Shown here: positions 35,406-47,359 of the stretch, piece after piece
Layout: each line of letters starts with the position of its first letter
How positions within the stretch are numbered: the stretch's first letter is position 1
Program-made: the position numbers and the translations under genes
The notes under the pieces: generated by a model
What the model was told of the DNA's origin: nothing
The model's database searches: none
The model's input: the letters and a program-made list of their open reading frames with translations, nothing else
Origin: Lysobacter sp. Root76
GTDB lineage: Bacteria > Pseudomonadota > Gammaproteobacteria > Xanthomonadales > Xanthomonadaceae
Direction: 5' to 3'
Length of the DNA stretch: 64,000 nt
NCBI RefSeq assembly: GCF_001428685.1
Contig: NZ_LMIK01000001.1
Location: 986,464-1,050,463, forward strand

Positions 35406-37715
35406 ATGGAAGAACGGAGCGGCCACTCGGGTCCGCACCCTAACCTGCTCCAGGTCCAGGACACGTACTGGTCGGCGATGGGGAGCTTGGCTCCAGAAGA
35501 AGGCAAGCATCCACCGGCCGGATGGACTCGCGCCAGCGAGAATCTCGATATGCTGCGGCAGGCTGCGCCGGATCTTGCGCACCTGACCGACAGGCAGTTG
35601 CTCGACTATCTCAAGCCCGACGACTCCGGCTTTCGCGCCGAAATCTACCTGCCCGACCCGAAGATCCTGGGCCCAGGCTACATACCAGTGATCGTGCCGA
35701 AGGGTTCGGCCGGCGAAGTAGCGGGCCCGGACGGCAAGTTGCATGCCACCGGCCCCGAGGACTTCATCGCCAACAATTTCCCGCAGTCAATCGGATTAAG
35801 GAGCGACTATTACGACCGCTCGATGCAGTTGGCGTTGTTTGTGGAAAACAGCGGCCTCATCGCCGAATACGCCGGACACTCCCTCGGCGGAGGTAACGCA
35901 TCCGCCATGTCGGCCGTCACCGGTCGTCCGGCCACCACCTTCAACGCCGCCGGCCTGCACCCGGAAACCGCCGCGCGCTTCGCTCGCGAACATCCCGGTG
36001 TGCAGGTCCACGACACCCACCGCACCGTCACCGCCTACCAGATCCGCGGCGAGCTGCTCAACGACGGTGTCCAGCACAATATCGACCGTCTCGACGCCTA
36101 CCATCGCGCGCAGCTGGCCGGCGTGCTCAAGGAAAGTTGCGACCTGTTGCGGAGCGTGCCCGAGGGCCAGCGGCTGCTGAGTTCCAAGCTCTACGCCATG
36201 CTGCCGGAGCACGCCCGTCCCGCGGCCCGCGAGTTCGTCAAGGAACTCGCCGAGGGCGACACCCGCCAGATGCTGCGCGACCTGCCGCTCGCAGCGGGCA
36301 AGGTGGTGCCCTTGGACGACGTAAAGGTATGGAACAACGGCCGTCTGGTCGATCGGGAGCAGCAATTGACGCTCACCGAAATCTCCAACTTCGCCAAGCC
36401 GGTGCTCGAAACCGCACACCTCACTTTGCTGGGCGCGCACGCGGGCCGCGAAGTCGGCGAACTGACGGCGACCTCCGGGCGCGCCGCCGCGCACGGCCTG
36501 GACGGCGCCGGCAACGTCATGCGCATGTCGAGCGCGAACGCGGCCGATTTCGCCGATGTCGTGTCCCACGTCTCGCACGCGACGGCGCAGGGCAGCGTGC
36601 GCATCGGCGGCGAGGCCGCGGCGCAGGTACGGCTTGCGGCCGGCCACGCCGAGGCGATCGTCGACACGGCGCAGGGCCAGGCGCAACTGCGTGGCGCGCA
36701 AGCGGCGGCGGGCGTGCTGCGCCACATCAGCGGCTTGGACGTGCTGCCCGACAACGTCCAGCGCTGGGCGCACGACCACGCCGACGGCATCAAGCGCGGC
36801 GGCGTCGAGGCGCACGCGCGCAATCGCGGCGAAGCCGCACAGGCGCGCGCCGAGGCGACTCAGGATGCGAGCTCGATCCGAGCCGCGGCGTCCGCGCGCG
36901 TGGTCGATCTGGAGCGGGTGCAGGCAGTGGTCGAAGATACGCAGCGCTCGGTCATCGCCGGGCCCGGTGCTTCAGCGGACCTGGCCTTGGATGCCGGCGG
37001 CCGCACGCCGATGCTTGGCGCCGGCGCGGGCGCCGCCGCCGGCGGCGCGGCCGGCGTGATGAGCCACCTCAATCCGAGCGACCTGGTGCAGACCGAGCGC
37101 TTCGCTCGCGGCGCTTATACGCAGGGCGGAGAAGGCATCACCCGCCACCTGATGACCGAAGCCGTGCTGCCGAGCATGGCCTCGCGCGTGCAAGCGCAGG
37201 AACGCGCCGTGCGCGCCGAGTTCCCGCAACTGACCGCGCCGGCGCCGGCGCAAGCGGCTACCAAGCCGGCGCCGGCGGGTCCGGACAACCCCGGCCATCG
37301 CGACCATTCGATGCTGCTGCAGATCCGCGATGGCGTGCGCAAGCTCGATGCGCAGATCGGCAAGCCTTACGACGAAGGCAGCGAGCGGATCAGCCGCGCC
37401 TTGCTGGCCGAGTCGAAGGACCCTCGCGGCCGGTACCCGGGTGCGAACGTGTCGGCGTCGGCCAATGCGCTCGGCCGCGTGGATCACGTCGTGGCCGCCA
37501 ACAACGGCAATATCTTCGCGGTCGAGGGCAAGCTCGACGACCCTGCCCACAAACGCGCGTTCGTTGCGTCGGAACAGGCGCTCAAGACGCCGGTGGAACA
37601 GTCCGACCAGAAGCTCGCGGCCGCAAACCAGACGATCGACCAGGAGCTGGAGCGCCAACGCACGCAAACGCAACAGCAAGCACACAACCCCAACGATCCT
37701 GGAAAGACGCGCTGA
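35406..37715 (+). CDS. Type IV secretion antibacterial effector: lipase domain plus XVIPCD
   Basis: From the ATG at 35406 the protein has 769 residues (in-frame ATGs at 35286, within the metK terminator, and 35478 are alternatives; no strong ribosome site decides). Residues about 70-250 hold a lipase-like domain with the nucleophile elbow AEYAGHSLGGGNAS (Ser159). An Ala-rich helical middle (about 350-600) includes the hydrophobic stretch MLGAGAGAAAGGAAGVM. The last 145 residues match the Xanthomonas VirD4-interacting protein conserved domain: DNPGHRDHSMLLQI, VRKLDAQIG, GRVDHVVAANNGNIFAVEG, DPAHKRAF, TPVEQS. Such proteins are injected into rival bacteria by the X-type T4SS. No immunity gene is visible on either side. 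Confidence 0.85.
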   Translation: MEERSGHSGPHPNLLQVQDTYWSAMGSLAPEEGKHPPAGWTRASENLDMLRQAAPDLAHLTDRQLLDYLKPDDSGFRAEIYLPDPKILGPGYIPVIVPKGSAGEVAGPDGKLHATGPEDFIANNFPQSIGLRSDYYDRSMQLALFVENSGLIAEYAGHSLGGGNASAMSAVTGRPATTFNAAGLHPETAARFAREHPGVQVHDTHRTVTAYQIRGELLNDGVQHNIDRLDAYHRAQLAGVLKESCDLLRSVPEGQRLLSSKLYAMLPEHARPAAREFVKELAEGDTRQMLRDLPLAAGKVVPLDDVKVWNNGRLVDREQQLTLTEISNFAKPVLETAHLTLLGAHAGREVGELTATSGRAAAHGLDGAGNVMRMSSANAADFADVVSHVSHATAQGSVRIGGEAAAQVRLAAGHAEAIVDTAQGQAQLRGAQAAAGVLRHISGLDVLPDNVQRWAHDHADGIKRGGVEAHARNRGEAAQARAEATQDASSIRAAASARVVDLERVQAVVEDTQRSVIAGPGASADLALDAGGRTPMLGAGAGAAAGGAAGVMSHLNPSDLVQTERFARGAYTQGGEGITRHLMTEAVLPSMASRVQAQERAVRAEFPQLTAPAPAQAATKPAPAGPDNPGHRDHSMLLQIRDGVRKLDAQIGKPYDEGSERISRALLAESKDPRGRYPGANVSASANALGRVDHVVAANNGNIFAVEGKLDDPAHKRAFVASEQALKTPVEQSDQKLAAANQTIDQELERQRTQTQQQAHNPNDPGKTR

Positions 37716-37888
37716 CTATTCCGTTCGTCATTCCGCTAGTCGTTTCGCCAGCCATGCCGCTCACGCAAGCCGCCGTGACGGCTCACCATCCCGCCCACGA
37801 ACCTTGACGCTGCTTCACCGCGACCTCATCGCCAGCGCACGGCGTACGCGGCGATCTGTGCGGCCGTCCGTCGCCTACGCCCCAAAGC

Positions 37889-37917
37889 GAACCGGGCGCC
37901 GTGAAGGCGCCCGGTTC
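37889..37917. terminator. 12-bp perfect stem-loop between convergent genes
   Basis: GAACCGGGCGCC and GGCGCCCGGTTC around GTGAA, 4 bases from the stop of the minus-strand S9 peptidase gene and 170 bases after the effector gene. No T run on either side; probably a shared terminator or message-stabilising hairpin. Confidence 0.6.
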
Positions 37918-37921
37918 TATG

Positions 37922-40462
<2,541 letters not shown>

Positions 40463-40605
40463 GGGCGATCCGCTTGCGTAGTGATGGCGGAAACGGCCGC
40501 GGCCACGGCGTGGATCCCCTGCCGGCGGCGGTCCGTCGATGAACGGGGCCGGGCCGGAGCCCTCCCCAAGGGTCGAGGATAGCGGCTTCCGGCGGCGACT
40601 ACCGG

Positions 40606-40611
40606 TACAAT
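40606..40611 (+). promoter_or_regulatory. -10 box of ahcY
   Basis: TACAAT, a few bases before the SAH riboswitch. No clear -35. Confidence 0.55.
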
Positions 40612-40617
40612 TCTGCC

Positions 40618-40695
40618 GGTTCGCCGAGGGGCGCTGCGACCGCGACGCAAGAGCGCGGCCAGGCTTGGCGGATTCCAAACGTAACGGCGCCCGAT
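40618..40695 (+). promoter_or_regulatory. S-adenosylhomocysteine (SAH) riboswitch
   Basis: The conserved blocks of the SAH riboswitch are present in order: CCGAGGGGCGCTGCGACC (40623-40640), then a variable stem (GCGACGCAAGAGCGC), GGCCAGGCTTGG (40657-40668) and AACGGCGCCC (40683-40692), which pairs with GGGGCGCT to form the pseudoknot. It lies upstream of ahcY, the classic target: SAH binding raises expression of the enzyme that removes SAH. Confidence 0.92.
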
Positions 40696-40767
40696 GTCCG
40701 CGGTCACCGCGCTTTCCGGCCCCATGCCGGTCTCGACGCGGCAGACCCCAAAAATCGGAGCTAAACA

Positions 40768-42198
40768 ATGAACGCTGTAGCCAAGACCTTCTCCACCGAC
40801 GGCGATTACAAGGTCGCCGACATCTCGCTGGCCGATTGGGGCCGCAAGGAACTCGACATCGCCGAGCATGAAATGCCGGGCCTGATGTCGATCCGCAAGA
40901 AGTACGCCGCCTCGCAGTCGCTCAAGGGCGTGCGCGTGACCGGTTCGCTGCACATGACCATCCAGACCGCGGTCCTGATCGAGACCCTGAAGGATCTCGG
41001 CGCCGACGTGCGCTGGGCCTCGTGCAACATCTTCTCGACCCAGGACCACGCCGCCGCCGCGATCGCGGCCACCGGCACCCCGGTGTTCGCCTGGAAGGGC
41101 GAAACCCTGGAGGAATACTGGGACTGCACGCTCGACGCGCTGACCTTCCCGGGCAACAAGGGCCCGGAGCTGGTCGTCGACGACGGCGGCGACGTGACCC
41201 TGCTGATCCACAAGGGCTACGAGCTCGAGAACGGCTCCAAGTGGGTCGACGAGCCGGCGTCCTCGCACGAAGAGCAGATCATCAAGAACCTGCTCAAGCG
41301 CGTCGCCAAGGAACGTCCGGGCTTCTGGCATACCGTGGTCAAGGACTGGAAGGGCGTCTCGGAAGAGACCACCACCGGCGTGCACCGCCTGTACCAGCTG
41401 GCCGAAGCCGGCACCCTGCTGGTCCCGGCGATCAACGTCAATGACTCGGTCACCAAGTCCAAGTTCGACAACCTGTACGGCTGCCGCGAGTCGCTGGCCG
41501 ACGGCCTCAAGCGCGCGATGGACGTGATGCTGGCCGGCAAGGTCGCGGTCGTGTGCGGCTACGGCGACGTCGGCAAGGGCTCGGCCCATTCGCTGCGCGC
41601 TTACGGCGCCCGCGTCGTGGTCACCGAAATCGACCCGATCAACGCCCTGCAGGCGGCGATGGAAGGCTTCGAGGTCAACACCGTCGAGAGCACCCTCGGC
41701 CGCGGCGACATCTACGTCACCACCACCGGCAACAAGGACGTGCTGACGCTCGAGCACATGTCGCAGATGAAGGATCAGGCCATCGTCTGCAACATCGGCC
41801 ACTTCGACAACGAGATCCAGGTCGATGCGCTGAACGCCTCGGGCGCGACCAAGCTCAACATCAAGCCGCAGGTCGACAAGTACACCTTCAAGAACGGCAA
41901 CTCGATCTTCCTGCTGGCCGAAGGCCGCCTGGTCAACCTGGGTTGCGCCACCGGCCACCCGAGCTTCGTGATGTCGAACTCGTTCTCGAACCAGACCCTG
42001 GCCCAGATCGACCTGTGGGCGAACAAGGACAGCTACGAGCCGAAGGTCTACATCCTGCCGAAGAAGCTGGACGAGGAAGTCGCGCGTCTGCACCTGGAAA
42101 AGATCGGCGTGAAGCTGACCCGTCTGACCGACGAGCAGGCCGCCTACCTCGGCGTCTCGGCCGACGGTCCGTACAAGCCGGATCACTACCGCTACTGA
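40768..42198 (+). CDS. ahcY: Adenosylhomocysteinase
   Basis: A 476-residue NAD-dependent enzyme that splits S-adenosylhomocysteine into homocysteine and adenosine and so frees methyltransferases from product inhibition. Signatures: [51 protein letters not shown] and the NAD site [12 protein letters not shown]; the C-terminus DHYRY is typical. The 40-residue insert with [15 protein letters not shown] marks the long bacterial form. A good ribosome site (CGGAGC) and an SAH riboswitch precede it; a terminator follows. Confidence 0.97.
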   Translation: MNAVAKTFSTDGDYKVADISLADWGRKELDIAEHEMPGLMSIRKKYAASQSLKGVRVTGSLHMTIQTAVLIETLKDLGADVRWASCNIFSTQDHAAAAIAATGTPVFAWKGETLEEYWDCTLDALTFPGNKGPELVVDDGGDVTLLIHKGYELENGSKWVDEPASSHEEQIIKNLLKRVAKERPGFWHTVVKDWKGVSEETTTGVHRLYQLAEAGTLLVPAINVNDSVTKSKFDNLYGCRESLADGLKRAMDVMLAGKVAVVCGYGDVGKGSAHSLRAYGARVVVTEIDPINALQAAMEGFEVNTVESTLGRGDIYVTTTGNKDVLTLEHMSQMKDQAIVCNIGHFDNEIQVDALNASGATKLNIKPQVDKYTFKNGNSIFLLAEGRLVNLGCATGHPSFVMSNSFSNQTLAQIDLWANKDSYEPKVYILPKKLDEEVARLHLEKIGVKLTRLTDEQAAYLGVSADGPYKPDHYRY

Positions 42199-42236
42199 TC
42201 GACGGCGGCCGCCAGGCCGCTGCGATGCAAGACGGG

Positions 42237-42265
42237 AACGGGCGCTACGGCGCCCGTTTTCTTTT
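42237..42265 (+). terminator. Rho-independent terminator of ahcY
   Basis: Perfect 9-bp stem AACGGGCGC / GCGCCCGTT with a TACG loop followed by TTCTTTT. Confidence 0.88.
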
Positions 42266-42326
42266 GCGGACGGGCTGCGGCGTCGAGGCGATGGCGACGG
42301 GCGCACGACAGGCGCACCGGCTTCCT

Positions 42327-42400
42327 GTGGGAGCGGCGTGAGCCGCGATTGCGGAAGGTGGCATAGCGGCGCGGTCGCGGCTTACGCCGCTCCTACCCCA
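42327..42400. repeat. GCGGC-hairpin intergenic repeats, two inverted copies
   Basis: One core copy reads GTGGGAGCGGCGTGAGCCGC on the plus strand (from 42327) and a second reads GTCGCGGCTTACGCCGCTCC (from about 42371), followed by CTACCCCAAAG. They belong to the same family as the array at the window start and lie between ahcY and a GNAT gene. Confidence 0.88.
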
Positions 42401-42483
42401 AAGCCTCGGTCCCGTGGGATGCGGCGATGCACCGGCGCGGCGCATCGTCCGTCGCATCAAGGCAATGCGCTGACTATCGCGCC

Positions 42484-43167
42484 CTACCCGTCCGCGCGAC
42501 GCAGCGACCAGAACGGTATCTCGCGCCGCAGTCGATAGCCGTTCTGCTCGTACAGGGCGATCGCACGCGGATTCTCCTGGCTCACGTGCAGGAACGGGAT
42601 CCGCCCGCGCGCATGGTTGTCGTTGGACAGGAACACCAGCAGCCGGCGCGCGTAGCCGCGGCCGTTGAAATCCGGATGCGTGCAGACCGCGCTGATCTCG
42701 GTGTACGCATCCGTGCCCATGCGCTCGCCGATCATGGCCGCGAGCCGGCCGTCCTGGTAGATGCCGAAGTAGCGGCCCAGGTCCATGGTGCGCGGGCGGA
42801 AATAATGCGGATACACCAGAGCGGTCAGGGCCAGCACGTCCTCGCGCCGGCTCTCGTCCAGCGGCACGATCTCCGGGCCTTCGACCGCAGCCACCGGGCG
42901 GTCGCAGATCATCTGCGCCAGATCGGCCAGATGGGTCAGCTGCCAGGCCGCGGACACCGTCGGCGCGCGCCCCAGCACCAGCGCGGTATCGCCGGCCGGG
43001 ACCAGCGCCTGCAGCGCGGTATGTGCCTCCAGGCCGGCCTGCGGCACGCCCAGGAACGGCGCCACCTGCGCCGGATAACGCGCGGCCTGCCCCTCGCGCA
43101 AGGCCAGCGGCCGGTGCCGGCTGGCCAGGGATTCCCAGATCGGGTTATCGAGTACTTGTTCGGACAT
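42484..43167 (-). CDS. GNAT family N-acetyltransferase
   Basis: A 227-residue cytoplasmic protein. The C-terminal half (about 95-220) is a GNAT domain: AMIGERMGTDAYTEISAVCTHPDFNGRGYARRLL contains the acetyl-CoA loop (Q/R-x-x-G-x-G/A as NGRGYA), and AIALYEQNGYRLRREIPFW is the usual end. The N-terminal 90 residues resemble the FR47-like acyltransferase type. Substrate unknown. It is flanked by repeats on its 3' side and diverges from metF. Confidence 0.85.
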   Translation of the reverse strand: MSEQVLDNPIWESLASRHRPLALREGQAARYPAQVAPFLGVPQAGLEAHTALQALVPAGDTALVLGRAPTVSAAWQLTHLADLAQMICDRPVAAVEGPEIVPLDESRREDVLALTALVYPHYFRPRTMDLGRYFGIYQDGRLAAMIGERMGTDAYTEISAVCTHPDFNGRGYARRLLVFLSNDNHARGRIPFLHVSQENPRAIALYEQNGYRLRREIPFWSLRRADG

Positions 43168-43260
43168 GCGGGGTCACCGTGTGCGCTGAGACGGGTCTAA
43201 GGGGCAGGTTTGGGCCGGCGGGCGCGGCGATCAAGGGCTGAACGGATTACGTTTTATTTC

Positions 43261-43276
43261 ATCGCGATGAAGCGAT
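43261..43276 (+). promoter_or_regulatory. ATCGC...GCGAT palindromic operator candidate before metF
   Basis: ATCGCGATGAAGCGAT has perfect 5-base inverted arms. The overlapping TTCATCGCGATGAA (43258-43271) is itself a 14-base palindrome. It lies about 35 bases before the metF ATG, in the promoter region. A SahR- or MetR-like regulator is possible. Confidence 0.5.
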
Positions 43277-43311
43277 ACCATGGACGCCACTCCGTCGCGC
43301 GTCCCTCGCCC

Positions 43312-44136
43312 ATGCTGCCGATCAGTTTCGAGTTCTACCCGCCCAAGACCGACGAGCAGCGCGCGCAGCTGGACAAGACCGCGGCCAAGCTCAAGGCGCG
43401 CAAGCCGCACTACGTGTCCTGCACCTTCGGCGCCGGCGGCTCGACCCTGAGCTACACCCCGGACACCGTGCGCCACCTGCGCGAAACCCACAGCCTGGAC
43501 GCCGCGCCGCACCTGTCCTGCGTCGGCGGCACCCGCGCCGAAATCCGCCAGCTGCTGAGCCAGTACCGCGATATCGGCTGCCGCCGCCTGGTCACCCTGC
43601 GCGGCGATCTGCCCTCGGGCATGGCCAGCGCCGGCGACCTGCGCTACGCCAACGAACTGGTCGAGTTCATCCGCGCCGAAACCGGCGACCACTTCCACAT
43701 CGAAGTCGCGGCGTATCCGGAAATGCACCCGCAGGCGCGCGACGCCCACAGCGACCTGGAAAATTTCAAGCGCAAGGTCCGCGCCGGCGCCAACGGCGCG
43801 ATCACCCAGTACTTCTACAACGCCGACGCCTACTTCCGTTTCGTCGACGACGTGCGCGCGGCCGGGATCGACATTCCGATCGTGCCGGGCATCATGCCGA
43901 TCGCCAACTTCAGCCAGCTGCACCGTTTTTCCGACCTGTGCGGCGCCGAAATCCCGCGCTGGATCCAGCAGCGCATGATGGCCTACGGCGACGACGCCGA
44001 CAGCCTGCGCGAGTTCGGCGCCGACGTGGTCGCGCAGCTGTGCCGGCGCCTGATCGAAGGCGGCGCGCCGGGCCTGCATTTCTACACCCTGAATCTGTCC
44101 AAGCCGACGCTGAGCGTGGTCTCGCGCCTGGGTTGA
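43312..44136 (+). CDS. metF: 5,10-methylenetetrahydrofolate reductase
   Basis: A 274-residue FAD enzyme that reduces methylene-THF to methyl-THF for methionine synthesis. MLPISFEFYPPKTDEQ at the start (catalytic Glu in FEFYPPK), VSCTFGAGGS, LVTLRGDLP, GANGAITQYFYNADAYFRF and PIVPGIMPI are typical. I chose the ATG at 43312, which gives the family length; in-frame ATGs further upstream overlap the palindromic promoter element. With metK and ahcY nearby this window covers most of the methyl cycle. Confidence 0.95.
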   Translation: MLPISFEFYPPKTDEQRAQLDKTAAKLKARKPHYVSCTFGAGGSTLSYTPDTVRHLRETHSLDAAPHLSCVGGTRAEIRQLLSQYRDIGCRRLVTLRGDLPSGMASAGDLRYANELVEFIRAETGDHFHIEVAAYPEMHPQARDAHSDLENFKRKVRAGANGAITQYFYNADAYFRFVDDVRAAGIDIPIVPGIMPIANFSQLHRFSDLCGAEIPRWIQQRMMAYGDDADSLREFGADVVAQLCRRLIEGGAPGLHFYTLNLSKPTLSVVSRLG

Positions 44137-44226
44137 TGCGCCGCCGTGCGCGCTACGCGTACGGCGGATGAACGGACTGCGACCTTCGCACTGTCGCCCA
44201 CCCGGCACCGGCGCTACGCTGCGGCG

Positions 44227-44886
44227 ATGCCTTGGTACGTCCGTTTCTGCGCCCTAGTCCTGCTGCTGATCGCGGCGTCGCTGTGGCCGCGGGCGGCGCA
44301 GGCGCAGATCCGGCGCTGCGTCGGAGCGGACGGCGCGGCGGTGTTCACCGACCGTCGCTGCGAGGACATCGGCAGCGCCGACAGCCTGCCGCGCACCCCG
44401 GCCGCGGCGGCCGGCGCCAAGAGCAGCGACCGCGGCTACCGCGGCGGCTGCGCGCGCAACCTGCAGGACCTGGTGTTCCAGATGACCAGCGCGATCGAGA
44501 GCCACGACGCCAATCGCCTGGCCGGGGTCTACCACTGGACCGGCATGTCCGGCAGCACCGGTTATTCGGTGCTGGAGCGGCTGGACGCGATCGCCCGGCG
44601 GCCCCTGGTCGACATCGTGCCGGTGATGTCGACACCGGCCACGCCGCCTGTCCCGCCATCCGAGCCCACCTGGGTCGTCGCCAGCGACGATGCGGCGCCG
44701 GCCGATGCCGAACCCGGCTCGGAGCTCACCCCCGTCCCACCCGATCCCGACTACTACCCGCAGACCAGCGTCCGCCGCACCCCGGTGGCGCTGCGCGTCG
44801 AGCAGACCCTGTCCAACGGCAGCACGCCCTCGCACACCGTGTTCGGGCTGATCCGGCATTTCGGCTGCTGGTGGATCAAGGGCTGA
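44227..44886 (+). CDS. Secreted hypothetical protein with DUF4124-like start
   Basis: A 219-residue protein with a Sec signal (VRFCALVLLLIAASLWPRAAQA). Directly after it comes RRCVGADGAAVFTDRRCED, the short DUF4124-like pattern (a Cys, then D-G-x-x-x-[FY]-T-D, then a Cys). The rest has a second Cys (GGCARNLQDL), a Pro-rich linker around 140-185 and a terminal FGCWWIKG. Periplasmic role unknown. The TACGCT box ends 6 bases before the ATG and no ribosome site is seen, so the message may be leaderless. Confidence 0.7.
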   Translation: MPWYVRFCALVLLLIAASLWPRAAQAQIRRCVGADGAAVFTDRRCEDIGSADSLPRTPAAAAGAKSSDRGYRGGCARNLQDLVFQMTSAIESHDANRLAGVYHWTGMSGSTGYSVLERLDAIARRPLVDIVPVMSTPATPPVPPSEPTWVVASDDAAPADAEPGSELTPVPPDPDYYPQTSVRRTPVALRVEQTLSNGSTPSHTVFGLIRHFGCWWIKG

Positions 44887-44976
44887 ACCGCCGCGGCCGG
44901 AGCGTGCCGGAACGTGCGGATGGGTCCGGTCGCGCCTTCAGGGCACAATAGCGGTTTCTCCCCCACGGAAGCCGGC

Positions 44977-45891
44977 ATGAACTACCCCGAATGGATCTGG
45001 CACAACGGCGCGATCAAGCGCTGGGCCGAAGCCACCACCCATGTGATGTCGCATGCGCTGCATTACGGTTCGTCGGTGTTCGAAGGCATCCGCAGCTACG
45101 ACACCCCGAACGGGCCGATGATCTTCCGCCTGAGCGAGCACAACACGCGTCTGTTCGCCTCGGCCAAGATCTACGACATGCCGATGCCGTACACGCTGGA
45201 CCAGGTCAACCGGGCCTGCCGCGACGTGCTCAAGGCCAACGACTACACCACCGACTACCTGCGTCCGGTCGCCTATCGCGGCCTGGGCGGTTTCGGCCTG
45301 TCCGCCGACACCCCGACCGACATGGCGGTGGCGACCTGGAAGATGGGTCAGTACCTGGGCGCGAGCGTGCTCGAGCAGGGCATCGACGCCTGCGTGTCGA
45401 GCTGGCAGCGCTTCGCTCCGAACACCATTCCGGCCGGCGCCAAGGCCGGCGGCAACTACCTGTCGGGCCAGCTGGTCGCGCGCGAAGCGCGTCGCCTGGG
45501 CTTCGGCGAAGGCATCGCCCTGGCCTCGACCGGCCTGCTGTCCGAGGGCGCGGGCGAGAACCTGTTCCTGGTCTTCGACGGCGCCCTGCACACCACCCCG
45601 GTCAGCGCCGCCCTGCTCAACGGCATCACCCGCAACACCATCATCACCCTGGCCCGCGACGCCGGCTACACGGTGGTCGAGCGCGACCTGCCGCGCGAAT
45701 ACCTGTACCTGTGCGACGAGTTGTTCATGTGCGGCACCGCCGCCGAGATCACCCCGATCCGTTCGGTCGACGGCCGCCAGGTCGGCGCCGGCAAGCCCGG
45801 CCCGGTGACCCAGCACATGCAGGAGCTGTTCTTCGGCCTGTTCAACGGCAAGACGCCGGACAAGTACGGCTGGCTCGAACGCGTCGATTGA
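44977..45891 (+). CDS. ilvE: Branched-chain amino acid aminotransferase
   Basis: A 304-residue PLP enzyme of fold type IV that transaminates Val, Leu and Ile. HYGSSVFEGIRSYDTPNGP near residue 30-47, the PLP lysine Lys156 in AGAKAGGNYLSGQ, EGAGENLFLVFDG and GTAAEITPI are diagnostic. Start at 44977 (MNYPEWIWHNG) fits the family. A CACAAT box lies about 30 bases upstream. A stem-loop follows at 45915. Confidence 0.96.
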   Translation: MNYPEWIWHNGAIKRWAEATTHVMSHALHYGSSVFEGIRSYDTPNGPMIFRLSEHNTRLFASAKIYDMPMPYTLDQVNRACRDVLKANDYTTDYLRPVAYRGLGGFGLSADTPTDMAVATWKMGQYLGASVLEQGIDACVSSWQRFAPNTIPAGAKAGGNYLSGQLVAREARRLGFGEGIALASTGLLSEGAGENLFLVFDGALHTTPVSAALLNGITRNTIITLARDAGYTVVERDLPREYLYLCDELFMCGTAAEITPIRSVDGRQVGAGKPGPVTQHMQELFFGLFNGKTPDKYGWLERVD

Positions 45892-45914
45892 TCGCGCGGC
45901 GCGACCGCGCCGGA

Positions 45915-45944
45915 GTTTCCCCGCTACGCATGAAGCGGGGAAAC
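45915..45944. terminator. Stem-loop between convergent ilvE and sensor kinase genes
   Basis: Perfect 11-bp stem GTTTCCCCGCT / AGCGGGGAAAC with loop ACGCATGA. The A/T ends of the stem (TTT and AAA) allow weak termination in both directions. Confidence 0.65.
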
Positions 45945-46005
45945 AGATTCCATTGCAGGAACGAACCCGCGGCGCCAGCGCACAGCCGGCGCCGCCACGC
46001 GGCAG

Positions 46006-47355
46006 TCAGCCCAACCGGTTCATCGAGCCGTCGAACCGCAGCGTCGCCACCACGCCCTTGCGCTCGCCCGGCTTGACCCGCACGTCCCATCCGTAGAGCT
46101 CGCACAGCCGGCGCACGATCGACAGACCGATGCCGCCGCCCTGCGAATGGCCGGCGTGGGTGCCGCGGTAACCGCGCTCGAACAGCTTGGCCGCGTCCTC
46201 GGCGCTGAGGCCGGGACCGGAATCGATCACTTCCACCCAGGTCGGATGCAGGCGCACGATCACTTCGCCCTGGGTCGTGTACTTGACCGCGTTGCCGATC
46301 AGGTTGCCCAGCGCGACCGCGACCGCGGCCTCCGGCGCATCTACGGTCAGGCCGCGTTCGCCTTCCACGCGCAGGTCCAGCGGCTTGCCGGCCAGCTGGG
46401 CGCGGTGCGCTTCCAGCAGTTGCTCGGACAGGCGCGCGATGTCGGTCGCGCCGTGGCCGCGTTCGTTGCGCGACAACAGCAGCAAGGCGCTGATCAGATC
46501 GGTGCACTGCTGTTCGGCGCGCTGGATGCGGGCCAGGCGGATGCGGGTCTTCTCGTCCAGGTCCGAGCGCGTCAGCAACAGCTCGACCGCGCCCTTGATC
46601 ACCGCCAGCGGCGTGCGCAGTTCGTGGCTGACGTCGGCGTTGAACTCGCGGTCGCGCTGGACCACGTCGGTCAGGCGCTCGGCGTAGTCGTCCAGGGCCT
46701 TGGCCAGCTCGCCGACCTCGTCGTCGGGGAAATGCGTGGCCAGGCCTTCCGGCTGCGAGGCGCGGCCGGACAGGCGCAGGCGCCGCGCCAGTTCCGACAC
46801 CGGGCTCATCACGCGCGAGGCCGCCCACCAGCCGACCAGCAGCGACAGCAGGGTGAACACCAGCACCGAGCCGTAGATCGCGCGGTTGAACTGCATTTCG
46901 CCGCGCGTGGTCGAACTCATGTCGTAGGCGAGGAAGAACCAGGCCTTCGGGGTCTTGCGCACCGCGAGCTTGTAGGCGAACGACTCGCCGTTCTCGTCCT
47001 GGCCGCGCAGGCCGTGGATGCCGTCCTTGAGTTCGGACCACTCCGGCCGGTTGAGCCGCACCGAATCGAACTTGTCCTGGGTGTAGACGAACGCGCGGAT
47101 CTGATCGACCGCGAATTCAGGATTCTTCGGATCCTTCTCGAACTGCAACGCGAACTGGCTGATGTTGCGGTTCATCACGTCTTCGACCAGCGCGTTCTCG
47201 ACCCGGGTCCGGGTCCAGTTGGTCGCGAACGCGAACAAGGTCGTCAGCCCGAAGCCGAGCAGGACGAAAGACAGGATGATGCGGCTGCGCAGGCGCCGCC
47301 GGTAACGAACCCGCTTCTTGCGCCGTTCGGGCGCGGGCGATTCCCCTGTCGCCAC
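46006..47355 (-). CDS. Sensor histidine kinase, ColS/VgrS-like
   Basis: A 449-residue inner membrane kinase, GTG start at 47355. Helix 1 at about 26-46, a periplasmic domain to about 160, helix 2 at about 160-182, HAMP linker, HisKA with phospho-acceptor His244 (DVSHELRTPL), N-box GNLIGNAVKYT and G-boxes DSGPGLS and GGGIGLSIV. The periplasmic part holds an ExxE motif (Glu105 and Glu108 in RPEWSELK), the type of motif that binds iron or zinc in ColS/VgrS sensors. The response regulator gene ends 4 bases before it. Assignment to ColS/VgrS rests on the regulator's likeness to ColR and on ExxE. Confidence 0.85.
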   Translation of the reverse strand: MATGESPAPERRKKRVRYRRRLRSRIILSFVLLGFGLTTLFAFATNWTRTRVENALVEDVMNRNISQFALQFEKDPKNPEFAVDQIRAFVYTQDKFDSVRLNRPEWSELKDGIHGLRGQDENGESFAYKLAVRKTPKAWFFLAYDMSSTTRGEMQFNRAIYGSVLVFTLLSLLVGWWAASRVMSPVSELARRLRLSGRASQPEGLATHFPDDEVGELAKALDDYAERLTDVVQRDREFNADVSHELRTPLAVIKGAVELLLTRSDLDEKTRIRLARIQRAEQQCTDLISALLLLSRNERGHGATDIARLSEQLLEAHRAQLAGKPLDLRVEGERGLTVDAPEAAVAVALGNLIGNAVKYTTQGEVIVRLHPTWVEVIDSGPGLSAEDAAKLFERGYRGTHAGHSQGGGIGLSIVRRLCELYGWDVRVKPGERKGVVATLRFDGSMNRLG

Positions 47356-47359
47356 GCGA

